Assembly: GCA_015345905.1 (NCBI GenBank)
Contig: JADDTR010000022.1
Location: 124,001 to 188,000 of the forward strand
Length of the DNA stretch: 64,000 nucleotides
Origin: Aotearoamyces nothofagi
Taxonomy: Eukaryota > Ascomycota > Leotiomycetes > Leotiales > Tympanidaceae
Direction: 5' to 3'
Position numbers and translations under genes: made by a program
The notes under the pieces: generated by a model
The model's database searches: none
Told to the model about the DNA's origin: nothing
What the model saw: only the letters and a program-made list of their open reading frames with translations
Shown here: positions 19,949-31,942 of the stretch, in pieces
Position numbering within the stretch: the first letter of the stretch is position 1
How the letters are laid out: each line of letters starts with the position of its first letter

Positions 19949-20218
19949 TCATCGGAGCCTAGGAAACGAGATCACATGACCTAAACTCATATCCCCATTT
20001 GCATACCCGGAACAGTCATTGTAACAATGTTTTTGGGCTGTGGTAAGGAGCTGGTTCTGGTCACTATTGCTAAAACATTCAGTGCTGTTTGACTTACGGA
20101 GGCGGCGGGTTAAAGTGGTTTTGCCAACGCCAAATTTAAGTGCAACAGAGGGTATAGGACTATAAGAATTGGTATTATAATAGCTATATGCTTCATGAAT
20201 TTGTTGCTCTATAGTGGC
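19949..20218 (-). mobile_element. Relic of a pogo/Fot1-like (Tc1-mariner superfamily) transposase N-terminus
   Basis: The minus strand is open for about 89 codons. Its first part reads as the helix-turn-helix DNA-binding start of fungal pogo-family transposases: a YNTNSYSPIPSVALKFGV stretch followed by KTTLTRRLRK. No start codon is in frame directly upstream (TGATAA precedes it). After the HTH the frame loses family resemblance, and the DDE catalytic core is absent nearby. So this is a decayed fragment of a plain DNA transposon. I could not find terminal inverted repeats. Confidence 0.6.
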
Positions 20219-21005
20219 TTATCATGTTTGTCACTTACTACATTTACTCAGACGTCGTTGCTCCCGAAAACATCGGTTAAGCACACGTGACTGACCCATT
20301 GCGCTTACGCTGACCACCGGATAGCCAGTATACTGACAATTAGCTATTAATATAGATTCTCGATATAGGTCTCTTATTTTGTTGGATATATCTGACGCCT
20401 TGTAGCTCGTATACCTCTTCCAATCTAATGTACCCAATAGCGCAAGTATGCTAGGTATTGAAATTTGAATCACCTTGACTCTTGAAAGTTGATAGGCTTG
20501 GCATGTCGGGTGCATATCCCTCCAGTTGAATTCCTGAGAAAGGCTACATTGGGCGACACGTGGGAGGGCTTACCGACGTGCTGGGCTTGCTTAGTAGACA
20601 TCGCCCTTAAAAGATATACTGGTAGCCAAGCCACCAGGCTTGCCCAACCGTGTGTTGAAGTGCTTTGGCGCGAAATTATGTTACCTCGCCTACAACGAGC
20701 CGCAAACGTCCTTCCACATAACAATTGTCTGAGAATGCTTGCAACAAGACGGATTAAACACCGACACAGAAGCACGTACCGAGGATGGGGCAGTTTAAGC
20801 TTAGATATATTGATTTGGCGGCGCGAACCTTTAGACTTCTACTGCGCTGTCAAGTACCCCCCCTAACTGCGGAGATAAGCATATCCCTAGAATGGCGTAC
20901 ATTCCGACTTATTATAAGCAGTGCTCCTGGGACGGCAGGTAATCAGTCAAATACCTTTGAAAGAAGGTTCTTTGCTATTGCCATCTACGTCGATCAGTTG
21001 CCAGA

Positions 21006-23783
21006 ATGAAGTCTCTCGTCCCTAATCTACTGGCAGCTGTGACCCTTGCGGCACATGGCGTAGACGCGTTCTGGCGAAGTATGCCTTTATTCCGAAACAT
21101 AAATGCATGTTATGCTGACGCTACGTAGTGAGCTGTGGTATCATTCAGACCGGAAGAGTCGACCCTGTCGTATCATTTGGTTCTGCGGCATCGCATGTTC
21201 ATAAGATCGCAGGCGCATCTAGTGCGTCCCCCACACTTGAGATATTGGGACCTCACTGATCGTTGACTAGCTATTAACATCGACTCGACTTTCAACAGCC
21301 TCCAAGCGGCATCATGCACGTCGTGCACAATCCAGGCAGACAAATCTGCATATTGGACACCAGGGCTGTACTATGCGCATACGGATGGAACCTTTGAGGA
21401 AGTACCCAACTCTGGGATGACTGTCTACTACCTCGGCCGCGGTAATGATGATAACCGTGGCTTCTCGACCTTTCCTACAGGCTTGAAGATGCTGTCAGGA
21501 AATAATGCTGCTCGTTCATATGATGCTACCACCCTGACTGTTCCTACTGGTGGTCGACCTATTGCTGATCGGGTATGCCGCAAGACTATCATAGGTTATA
21601 GATATTTGCTGATAGAAAAAGGTATCATTTGCATGCATAAATGACGCCAATCCTCAAGCAGAAACCCAAGGCATGACCAACTTGAATTGCCCACAGGGAT
21701 TGAGAGCTCAGAGTAAGTCCGACCTCTGCTTGATCCAGAAGAAATAAATTAATACCATGTAGTTCAGATGGTATTTTACCGCAAAATATTTATGTTTGAG
21801 AAGAATCCTAACATATTTTGTGCAGCAAAGTTGCTGGAATGGTGTAGACCTCTACAAGTCGGACCAATCCCATGTCGCATACCTCTCGCAGATTGATAAT
21901 GGTGTCTGCCCTCCTGGTATGCCTCTCGACCTTGTATACTACAGGCGTCATTGACATCAATAGGTTATCCTGTCTTACTTCCCCATTTGTTCTATGAAGT
22001 CTTATATCCTATGGATGCTGTCGACACTTCAGACGGTGGAAAATACACGTAAGATGCCAATGATATCTACATTTAGTCAATACTGACATGTGGCAATAGA
22101 TTCGCAAACGGAGAGTGAGTACAGTGGTTCCCCTGGGCTTGACTTATAGCTGACCTAGATAGTACAACTGGATATGGTTTCCACGGAGATGTGAGGACCC
22201 CTTTTGCCATTGCTTCATTTGCTGACGTTAAATAGTTCATCGACGGCTGGGATAATGCTACCCTAGCTGATGCCATTGCAAACTGCCTCGTTGAAAATAC
22301 CTCTGGCGTCGTTGAATCATGTTCAGTATTTTCGAAGACAAATGATCCCCAATCTTCTTCTACATGCCCAGAGAGGAGTCCTATCTATCCTTGTGAAAAG
22401 GTCCATGGTATCCTACAGAACCTCCCGGGCTGTTTGACTTCAGGCGGCTCGACATCTTGCCCTGGTGGAGTTCAGCCTACTTGTGCGGCAGATTCAGCAC
22501 CAGTTGGTTTATCAGCATCACCAGGAAATGCCCAGTTTTCTTCAATTGGATGCTACAATGAACCTTCGGGCGCAAGAGCCTTGACTGCTAAGACTTACAC
22601 AAATAGTACTGGGATGACAGTTGATACTTGTCTGGCTTTCTGTGCTGGCTATCAATACGCGGGTGTCGAGTATGGCCAAGAGGTGTGTAGTAATGCGGCA
22701 TGATACTGGGCTGTTGCTGACATTTTAACTATAGTGCTACTGCGGTAATAGCCTTACAGCTGGAACTGTCAATACGACATTGAGTACATGTTCCATGGCA
22801 TGCAAAGGCAACCAATACATTACCTGCGGTGGAAGCTCCAAGTTAAATGTTTGTGGTCTAACATCTATCCAGGATAACATTACTGACCACTTTAGATGTA
22901 CGAAGCAAATTTGTTTGCAGCCTCTATAACGCAGTCGTCTTCCACCCTTACTCGCTCTACTAAAACCTCATCCGCGAGCACAGCAACATCCTCTCCAACT
23001 GGCCCTGCAATTGTGCAGTCGGTAGGCGACTACAACTACATTGGATGCTACACCGAGGCTACTAATAGCCGCGCCTTCACCGTTGCATCAGAGGCTAGCA
23101 ATGCAATGACAGTCGACATGTGTGCCGCATTTTGTAGCTCCAAGCAACTACCCATATTTGGTGTCGAGTACAGCACTGAGGCACGTGAATTTATCCATCC
23201 CTTCTTCCCATATGCTGACCCATAAAGTGTTTCTGCGGAACATACGCCCATCCTGGTTCTGTCATTGCTCCCAACACAGACTGCACAATGACCTGCGCGG
23301 GATCAGCGAACACTTACTGCGGCGGAAGCAACAGGCTCTCCTCCTACGCACTGCAAAACTACACTGCTCCCTCCATCCCAAAGACAGTCGGCGCATACTC
23401 ATACGCTGGATGCTACACCGAAGCTACGAATGCGCGCGCGTTGGGCTTGGCGACCAAGATCGACTACACAGCCATGACCCTTCAGATATGCGCCGCATTC
23501 TGCAAAGCATATAGCATGTTCGGGGTTGAATATGGCGGAGAGGCGAGCCCTACTGTTCAAGCATCTGCGTGCCCTTCTGCTAACACTCAAACAGTGCTAC
23601 TGCGGCAACGCCCTCGCGCCAGGCAGCGTCCTCGCTGCCAGCACCGACTGCTCGACCACCTGTCCAGGCAACTACACGCAGCTTGCTTGCGGCGCTGGCA
23701 ACCGCCTGAACGTGTACCAGACGGCGAATCTGACGGCGATGCCGCGACAACTGCATCGATTGGAACGAGACAGCTATTCTTAA
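21006..23783 (+). CDS. Secreted DUF1996 protein with three WSC domains
   Basis: Fourteen exons encode 711 residues: 21006-21078, 21129-21221, 21271-21572, 21622-21712, 21763-21770, 21826-21916, 21964-22048, 22100-22114, 22163-22190, 22236-22682, 22735-22848, 22896-23180, 23228-23542, 23595-23783. A signal peptide (MKSLVPNLLAAVTLAAHGVDA) is followed by a DUF1996 domain (FWRMSCG, SHVHKIAG, YWTPGLYY, QSCWNGVDLY, GYGFHGDFIDGWD). Then come three cysteine-rich WSC carbohydrate-binding domains (GCYNEPSGARAL, GCYTEATNSRAF, GCYTEATNARAL), each ending in a C-Y/F-CG half encoded after a conserved-position intron. A Ser/Thr-rich linker lies between WSC1 and WSC2. Such proteins are secreted or wall-bound glycan binders; no enzymatic activity is established for DUF1996. 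Exon 5 is only 8 nt and exon 8 only 15 nt, and the introns after WSC2 and WSC3 have GC donors. The gene stands alone in a gene-poor region. Confidence 0.87.
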
Positions 23784-26700
23784 GCGGTGCTTTGTTACGA
23801 GACTATCTCGACATCGCAGGAATTTTTCTTCCTTTCTTTCTTCTTCGATGTTAGATGACCTGGCCAACAAGGCGATATAGCAACGGCGTAGATTTATTCT
23901 AGCTAGAGCGGGTGGTTACGCAGGCCGTTACTTTGTTACGTTAGCTTACCCCTTGAGGCGGATGACGACTAGAACACGGGATGAGAAACTTGTGATGATA
24001 GGAGTATGATTTCATAGCCAATAAATATAATCACTGAACCAAGAGTATTATCTCTGCCCCAGTCTCTACAACCACAGCCCCCCTCCCCATCTAGCCAATT
24101 CTCCAACCGCCAGAAAAGCTTCCCGACCCATAAGTCTAGCGTATCCAGAAAACGCCCTGCAGCTCTCCTCAGCCCCAGGCTCCCCAAGCCTCCTCGCGGC
24201 CATCTTGCTCATCTCGGCGATCTTAACGTCGAGAAGCTGTCCGGTCGCCGCTGGCATGGCTGGGGCAACGGAAGGAGGTCGGCGTACTTCGTGCGAGGCT
24301 ATGCGAGGAATCACCAGCCCGCGCCATGCTGGGCGGAAGGCAAGAAAGCCGAAATTCACATGTGCAGAAGGACTCCTGGACCTGATGCCGGCTGCGGAAG
24401 CGTCGGAGACGCCGACGCCATCGCAGCTCCTGCAACCCGCGAGTCTGTGGGCTGGATTTCGGCGAGAGCGCCCTTCTCCCACTGAGATTGGATTACGCTA
24501 CTTGGGTCGAGTTGGTCGCTGAGATCTACCAGAGATTATACTCTCGGTCTTCTGGTCCAAGCCGCCTTCTTCTCTTGCTCTGTCCCACCCGACCTCGGTT
24601 CTCTAGCATAGCCCGCCTTCCACACCCTGGTGCCCTCTCCCCGCCCCCATGCTCGCGAGAAGCAGACGCGCTGGGCTACCATGCTTCGCACCGCGGAGCC
24701 GCGCATACGTTCGGTACGGGCCGTCTCCGCCGACTGTCGCGGGGGATGAATCTGGCGGATCTTTCTTCTTCTCTTGCTCTAGCTGGTGCCGTCTGCCGAA
24801 TGTCTGAAAGATATGATGAAAGGCTGGGTTATTGCTGTCGTCTCTTTCGACTGCTTCGAACTTCTGGTGCTGTTCTATACCGTCTTGTCTAGGCTGCTTT
24901 CGCTGTTCTACTACTTTAGGAGAGAGACAATACGTCCGCGTGCTCTACTTCCGAATACCTTGTGGCAGAAGGAGTAGGTGACATCATCGATCTCTCTCTC
25001 CTCCAAGATGACCTTTGTCATGTTGTTGTGCTGCCTGCCGAACGCTTACGCAAATCAGTCCGAGCATCTCGCGGACCTATGCCGACTGCTTCAACGCCCC
25101 CAGCTGCGATCTCGTCGTCGAGATCGATGTATTGGATAGCTCCTCGCTTGGTACGCGAGTCCTTGTACCTCGAATGCCGTCTGTTGTGTAGCGGTCGACG
25201 GGCCGGCGGTTTGGCTAAGCCGATCGACGTCGCGGTCAAGGTTAACATCGGTGCCGTTGAGGTGTCTCTGTCCCTATCCTTATTGCCAACATTGCTACGG
25301 GCCTCAAGGAATCCCCGACGTTAAAGAATTAGAAAAATGTTTGGAGAAATGAGTATTTATATATTTTGAGCTATCCAAGCGGGCTGGTGCCGAGGCATCA
25401 CTTCGGGGAAAGGTATGTCATATATAACCATGCGATATTAGCTAGGTTTGCCGATTGCTCTAGATACGGCGTTATTTGGTATAATAGAGGTGCAAATCAT
25501 TCCCAAACAATTCCGAGTGTTGAAACAGTGTACGTACTCCATGGCAGCCGTAGCATATACAGCCTGTAGATCTCTGCTCCTAGACATCTTCAATGCATCA
25601 AGCTGTTGACCTCCACCCAAACTAGTTGAGTTAAAAAGTACAGCACTGACAGCGACGCGGCTGTGTCACGTGACAGCAATAAATTTGCCACGTGATGCAC
25701 TAAATTCCAGGCGCGTTCAAGGGTTTTCGGGCAGGATTTGTATTCAGCCTATGTATCGTCGCAATGGATCTGTTTGGAATTTGTTGTGGCGGCCAAGCCC
25801 AATCGTTGGCAGAGACAAGACGCCGGGAGAGGGCGCAGTCGACTTGGCGCAGTCGACTTGGCACACCGCCCAGAACTGCACCGGAAGGATAAAACAAACG
25901 CCGGAGACGAAGCGCCGGTAGAAATGCTTGCCAAAACGGATCTGAGCCAGCCACTCGTCGACTTCATCGCTGTTTCTATGCTGCCCAGAGCACTGCCACC
26001 TTTTCCTTCGGACCCTTCGGAGGCAAGATGGATTGATGGCGATGTTCTGGGCAACGACAAGCATCGATGGCGGCTATGACGACGACCACGGCACTGGCAT
26101 TGTGCTGTCATCGCGACTTTGCTCGTGGCGATGTCTTTGCCTCGGCCAAACCTGCAAACCGTATGTACCAAGGCGCATATATTGAAGCCGCGAAGCCATA
26201 GGGGCCATGCTGAGGCGGTGAAGTAGGTAGCAGGCAGAATGTCCATAAGCTCAGTCAACAACAGCCTTGCTCAGCCTGCGACGCAATAAGCAAACGAATG
26301 CGGCAGTCGTATGACTACAGTCTTGATTTATACTTCAGCATCGCTGGCCACCTTATCATTGGTATTGCAAGCAAGCAGTCTAAACCGAACCCCCGGAGCA
26401 ATCAAAAGACTGGTTTGCCTTGAACGAGGCAATTTTTTCACCTGGTGGGTCCATATATGCTATGTATGTCATGTCCTAAGCAGAATTTGCGTTGTGCGAA
26501 TCTACAAACCTACAGTAGCACCTGTTCCTTTCTATATGATTTCATAGCTTAGAGAGCTTGAAGAGCAGAGAGAATGTTGCTTGAGGGATTTCCTGTCGAC
26601 AAATGATATGCGCCAAGAATTCTACGAGTCTGGGGCGAAGATTGGCGGCGTCTTGGAGTTTCAACTATCCCTGACGTATGTACTGAGACGAGGCGGTAGA

Positions 26701-26982
26701 ACGCCTTGCTGAACCTCGGATTGGACTGTACATGCCAACATTCTCTCCCAAGCAGGAAGAAGGCAGAACGCTCGTTTATCGTTAGCCGCTACTTGGCAAT
26801 GATTGGCGTTTAGCAGCAGAGACGCAGTTGGCACTGCACAGCCTCGTTGCCACGGTCTGAAGTATATACCTGCCCATCAGCAGAGAAATTTAGCAGAACT
26901 TTTCAGATACCCAAATAGAATAAAACTTATTCGTTGATTTTGTTATTTTAATTTTGAAGCGTTGCGTTCTTCTATTACAAAT
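23784..26982. other. 3.2-kb spacer with weak coding relics
   Basis: No intact gene. A 139-residue minus-strand frame (24066-24482) has a protein-like stretch (LLDVKIAEMSKMAARRLG) that could be the C-terminus of a decayed transcription-factor-like gene, but no zinc-cluster motif follows upstream. Frames at 25700-26261 overlap on both strands without family content. 26548-26675 looks like an isolated exon remnant. Confidence 0.35.
26548..26675 (+). pseudogene. Possible isolated exon relic
   Basis: A plus frame between an in-frame TAG and a consensus donor GTATGT at 26676 reads LRELEEQRECCLRDFLST and continues to GGVLEFQLSLT, with helical, charged, protein-like composition. No flanking exon could be found and no family is recognised. 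It may be a fragment of a larger lost gene. Confidence 0.2.
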
Positions 26983-29900
26983 ATGCTTTCTGTGCCAAAA
27001 ATACAAATAGGCAAAGCCCCGGTAAGCCGATTCCAGACATTCTCTGAATATCTTTCTGATATCAAAGTAGGAAGGCGAGGCAGGTAGCGAGACATCACAG
27101 ACTCGTGAAAGGGCATATTCGGACGCTTCTTTCTTAAGCATACAGCCATCATCCCCGGGAGGAGCGAGTATAACTTCATCCGATGCACCCCTTATTCGGA
27201 CCGAAGATGCCCTCCTACCAGATCCCGGAACCGAGGCCGACTTTGAAGTTGAGAGAAACACATTTGCTTTCAGTCCCGGACAACTAAATAAATTGTTAAA
27301 TCCAAAATCGCTACCCGCTTTTGTTGCTCTCGGAGGTTTAGTTGGGATTGAGCGCGGCTTAAGAACAAGCGTCGAGGCCGGGTTGAGTATCGACGAAACA
27401 ACACTTGATGGATCTATCTCTCTCGACGATGTGGTACACCTGCGAAAAGACTTTAATGAACTTAAGGGATCGGCATCTAATGGCGTCGATAAAAGTGGTA
27501 CACAGCGTGAAGCACATCGAAGTTCAGAACCTTATGCCGATCGTATTAGAGTTTATGGCCGAAATCATATTCCAGCCAAGAAGGCCACGCCATTGTGGAA
27601 GCTGATGTGGGCTGCATATAATGATAAGGTTTTAATTCTTCTGACTGCGGCTGCCGTTATAAGTTTGGCTCTGGGGGTATGTATTTGACTCTACTCCGAA
27701 CAGGACACAGAAGCTGACTATATTAGCTGTATGAAACTTTTAGAACAGATCAGGATCCCGATGATCCGACATCGGTTGACTGGGTAGAAGGTCTGGCAAT
27801 CTGTATTGCTATCATCATTGTTGTCTTAGTCGGGAGTCTAAATGATTGGCAAAAGGAACGAGCCTTTGTTCGGTTGAACACGAAGGTAAGGTCGTTGTTT
27901 GATATTATGATATGCTATACTGATTACCTGGTCTACAGAAAGATGACAGAGAGGTTAAAGTGATTCGATCTGGGAAATCCATTATGATAAATGTTCATGA
28001 TCTTCTTGCTGGCGATGTACTACATCTCGAGGTATGTAACGTAACCTACGAACAATACAATAACTAAGTTTCTTCTAGCCTGGAGATATGATCCCAGCCG
28101 ATGGAATATTTATTACTGGCCACAACGTCAAATGCGACGAGTCTTCAGCAACAGGTGAATCTGATCAGCTCAAGAAGACAGGTGGCGAACAGGTCATGCG
28201 CCTTATTGAACGTGGCCACACAAACCCAAAAGACCTCGACCCTTTCATCATATCTGGCTCCAAGGTCTTAGAGGGTGTTGGCACTTATGTTGTTACCTCG
28301 GTTGGTGTCAACTCCAGCTTTGGAAAGATCATGATGTCGATGAGAACGGAACCTGAAATGACACCTCTGCAAGCAAAGCTTGATGGCCTCGCTACAGCTA
28401 TTGCGAAACTTGGCGGAGCGTAAGAACGCCCCATCATCTTTAGAGAGCCAACTAACAGTATCCAGCGCTGCCGCCCTACTATTCTTTGTTCTACTCTTCC
28501 GGTTCTGCGCCAATCTGCCTTCCGACGACCGAAAGGCTGCCGAAAAGGCTTCGAGTTTCATGGACATCCTAATTGTCGCAATCACAGTTATTGTCGTCGC
28601 TGTTCCCGAAGGTCTTCCTCTAGCCGTTACACTTGCTCTTGCATTTGCCACTACCCGTCTCCTAAAAGAGAACAATCTAGTTAGGATTCTTAAGGCATGT
28701 GAGGTTATGGGAAATGCAACAACAGTATGCTCCGACAAGACTGGAACACTTACCACGAACAAAATGTCCGTGGTTGCCGGCACATTTGGTGGACACAAGA
28801 CCTTCGAAGGGAACGAAAGTAATACATTCGCACAGGATATCCCAAAGGACATTAAAGACTTGCTCATCAAGTCTATCGCGATTAACTCGACTGCCTTCGA
28901 AGGCGAGGAGGACGGCAAAAAGACCTTCATTGGATCCAAGACTGAAATGGCCTTGCTCAACTTTGCCAAAGACAATCTGGCAATGGATACTCTATCCTAC
29001 GAACGCTCCAGTACCGAAGTCGTGCAGATGTTCCCATTCGACTCGAACAAGAAATGCATGGGTGCTGCGATTAAAACTCCGGAAGGCTATCGGCTCTTTG
29101 TGAAGGGCGCTTCAGAGATCTTGGTTAAGACCTGCTCTTCTATCATTGACATTACGACTGGTGAGATCTCAGAGCTTTTAGAAGATGAACGCGATTCATT
29201 GGAGTCCACTATTGATGCGTATGCGAAGAGATCTCTGCGTACTATTGGCCTTGTGTATAAGGACTTTGAGTCATGGCCGCCAGCTGGATGCCAGACTTCA
29301 GCAGACCCATCTTCTGCGGATTTCGATGCAGTTTTGAAGGATATGGTCTTCAAGGGCATTGTCGGAATCATGGACCCTGTCCGGCCAGGAGGCAAGTCTT
29401 TTGATTTCCTCGATCTATGCTTGTTACTGATTATTTTATAGTCCCCGAAGCTGTTGCGAAATGTCAGATGGCCGGTGTCAAGATTCGTATGGTGACTGGC
29501 GACAACCTCGTCACCGCAAAGAGCATTGCTGCAGATTGTGGGATTATAAAATCCGGCGATGACGACTTGGTCATGGAAGGACCAGAATTCCGTAGACTCT
29601 CGGAACAGCAGATGACTGACCTCCTGCCTCGCCTCGCTGTCCTTGCTCGCTCATCACCACAGGATAAGCAGATCCTCGTCCAGCGATTACGAGCTATGGG
29701 AGAGACGGTGGCTGTCACTGGCGACGGAACCAATGATGGACCTGCACTCAAGGCTGCAGATGTTGGCTTCTCTATGGGTATTGCTGGCACCGAAGTTGCC
29801 AAGGAAGCTTCAGCAATTGTGCTTATGGACGACAACTTTGCATCGATTGTGAAAGCTTTGATGTGGGGACGAGCAGTCAACGACGCCGTCAGCAAATTTC

Positions 29901-30727
29901 TCCAGTTCCAGATTACCGTCAACATCACAGCCGTCCTGCTAACATTCGTCTCGGCCGTCTCGAACGACGAAATGACATCAGTCCTCACCGCCGTGCAACT
30001 CCTCTGGGTCAATCTCATCATGGACACCTTTGCCGCCCTCGCCCTCGCAACTGACGCGCCGACTCCGGAAATCCTAAACCGCAAGCCGGCAGGCAAGAAG
30101 GCGCCGCTCATCACCACCAACATGTGGAAGATGATCGTCGGCCAAGCCATCTTCCAACTCACAGTCACATTCGTGCTCTATTTTGCCGGTGCCAAGATCC
30201 TAGGATATGGCAGCAGCGAACAACACCGACTCGAGCTGTCGACGATGGTCTTCAACACGTTCGTCTGGATGCAGATCTTTAACGAATTCAATAACCGTCG
30301 GCTGGATAATAAACTCAACATCTTCACTGGCATCCACAGGAATTACTTCTTCATCGGCATCAACTGCATCATGGTCGGTGCGCAGATCGCCATCGTCTTC
30401 GTCGGCGGAGACGCCTTCTCCATCACGAAAATCGACGGCGTCCAGTGGGCCATCTGTATCGTTCTCGCAGCCCTCTCACTCCCCATGGCTGTCCTCATCC
30501 GCTTCTTCCCCGATCCGTGGTTTGAGAGAATCGCTACCGTTGTTGGAGGACCGTTTGCGCGGCTCTATCGTGCCGTGGGCCGAGGTTTCGCGAGAATCCG
30601 CACGAGGATGCCGTGGAGGAAGGCAGCGGTGGGGAGTACGTCGTCGGTGGCTGATGTCCCCGAGATTATGGTTTTGGGCGAGGATAAGAGTGTCGTTGAA
30701 AATGATCCGGAAAAGGGCCTGAAGTAG
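26983..30727 (+). CDS. PMC1: P-type Ca2+-transporting ATPase, PMC1-like (type IIB)
   Basis: Seven exons (26983-27021, 27071-27676, 27727-27885, 27939-28031, 28079-28419, 28466-29391, 29442-30727) encode 1149 residues. PMC1-type pumps move cytosolic Ca2+ into the vacuole using ATP and act downstream of calcineurin signalling. Evidence: PEGLPLAVTLALAF in the M4 region, the phosphorylation loop CSDKTGTLT (Asp near 503), FVKGASE in the nucleotide-binding domain, TGDGTNDGPALKAADVG near 814 and GTEVAKEAS. The C-terminal membrane helices follow, then a charged tail. Exon 1 codes only 13 residues; it was chosen because its donor and the AG at 27070 restore one frame through an otherwise stop-bounded second exon. 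The intron at 29392-29441 has a GC donor (GCAAGT), the canonical GC-AG consensus; reading through it hits a stop. The intron positions and phases make the full frame divisible by three. Confidence 0.93.
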
Positions 30728-31465
30728 AGCAGATTTAGAGGAGATTTAGAGACAAGAGATAACGTGCCCTTTTTAACATATTTAGAACGAACCAACTTCG
30801 AATCAATATACCAATACAAATGCAGAGAACCGCACCATGAATGTGTGACACATGTATTCGATGCTTCCAGTCTGCCTTTCCAACCATTTTGGATCCTATT
30901 TTGAAAATGAGGATCTTTGCAGATGAGTCTGATATTTTTCCAAATTATCTAAAGCCATGGGAAAATCCAGCGCAACAACTAGCTTAATTCAAATTATAAT
31001 TGAGAGAATATCTGATTATATATAATATTGTAATTTGTCAAAATTAGAGAAGTAGAAATTTACGATTGAAAAAGACAGGAGGGTCTGGAAATAAAGGATA
31101 TTATCAGAGAAGCGTAGGTTGTACTTCCGTATAAATAGAGGAGCTACAGTAGGGTTTGAGATAGGTATAGACACTTGCGGGGGTAGGGTATTCATGATTG
31201 ACATACCAGTAAACATTTCTCGACGATACGAAATAGAGACACGTCAGTACGACCCACTGGCAAATGCACCGATAAAGTAGAGTCTACTGCAAGACAATCA
31301 CCAAGATATGCTCCGGACATATATGAAAGACTGGAATTTTGCATGACAATAAATGCTAAATAACATACTATACAATTTATATCTTCATCTATATCTTCAG
31401 ATCTACTGCGACCAGTCCCATTCTCATTACTTTTTCTTTCCAGGAAACGTGACAACCTCCAAACC
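30728..31465. other. Intergenic, AT-rich in the middle
   Basis: The ATPase trailer, an AT-rich segment at about 30960-31130, then the promoter of the SnoaL-like gene. Nothing else recognised. Confidence 0.5.
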
Positions 31466-31942
31466 ATGTCGGACTCCGAGATGATCAAATCCATTCTCCA
31501 ACGGCTCCAGATTCTCGAAGACAAAGAAGCACTCACCTCGCTCCTCAACCACTACTGCAACATCGCCGACGCCCACGACTGGGAAGGGTACGCCGACACA
31601 TACCTCGACGACGCCGTGATGACGTTCGAAGAATGGGGCGACATCCACGGCAAGCAAGCCATCGCCGCCGCCGCAAGCGTCGAGCAGAGATTCCACGGCC
31701 TGCAGCACTCGATGACGAACATGCAATTCGCGGTCGACGGATCCGACACGGCGACCGGCACGGCGAACCTCTGGTTCTGTGCCACGCCCGACACGCAGGA
31801 GCCGCAGGTGAATTACGCGTTTGGTGGGCCGTATCATTTCCAGTTTTGGAGGACGGAGAGGGTCTGGAAGATTGAGAGGATGAGGCTGAGGAAGATTTGG
31901 GCGATGGGACGGGATACGGAGGGAGTTTTCACGGCGGCGTAG
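31466..31942 (+). CDS. SnoaL-like (NTF2-fold) protein
   Basis: Single exon, 158 residues. It has the layout of the SnoaL_4/NTF2-like superfamily: an N-terminal helix with ILEDKEALTSLLNHYCNIAD, the DWEGYADTYLDDAVMTFEEWG segment, a mid-chain QHSMTNMQF strand with the conserved His, and a C-terminal Trp-rich strand (FQFWRTERVWKIERMRL). Members include small-molecule cyclases, dehydratases and binding proteins, so the exact reaction cannot be inferred. No signal peptide; probably cytosolic. The first ATG of the frame was used; upstream sequence is AT-rich leader. The downstream gene on the same strand is an SDR, a common partner type in small metabolic clusters, but no other pathway genes are present. 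Confidence 0.8.
   Translation: MSDSEMIKSILQRLQILEDKEALTSLLNHYCNIADAHDWEGYADTYLDDAVMTFEEWGDIHGKQAIAAAASVEQRFHGLQHSMTNMQFAVDGSDTATGTANLWFCATPDTQEPQVNYAFGGPYHFQFWRTERVWKIERMRLRKIWAMGRDTEGVFTAA

Larger units (their letters stand above)
18242..21005. other. Gene-poor spacer with relics
   Basis: Contains a GAAA-rich microsatellite at 18461-18490, a degenerate repeat copy at 18489-18583, a three-copy GTCACAAC array near 19020-19042 and a pogo-like transposase relic at 19949-20218. Short frames at 18702-18884, 18989-19174 and 20489-20866 are open but match no family I know. Confidence 0.45.

Noticed and set aside
24066-25330. Possible decayed zinc-cluster transcription factor on the minus strand
   Set aside because: One stretch (LLDVKIAEMSKMAARRLG) looks protein-like, but no Cys6 motif, splice chain or second conserved block could be found.
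25700-26261. Overlapping frames on both strands, possibly a gene fragment
   Set aside because: No motif on either strand. Both strands are open because of local composition.
29464-30168. 234-codon frame antisense to the calcium ATPase
   Set aside because: It is a shadow of the conserved sense gene, which has DKTGTLT and TGDGTNDGP motifs in frame.
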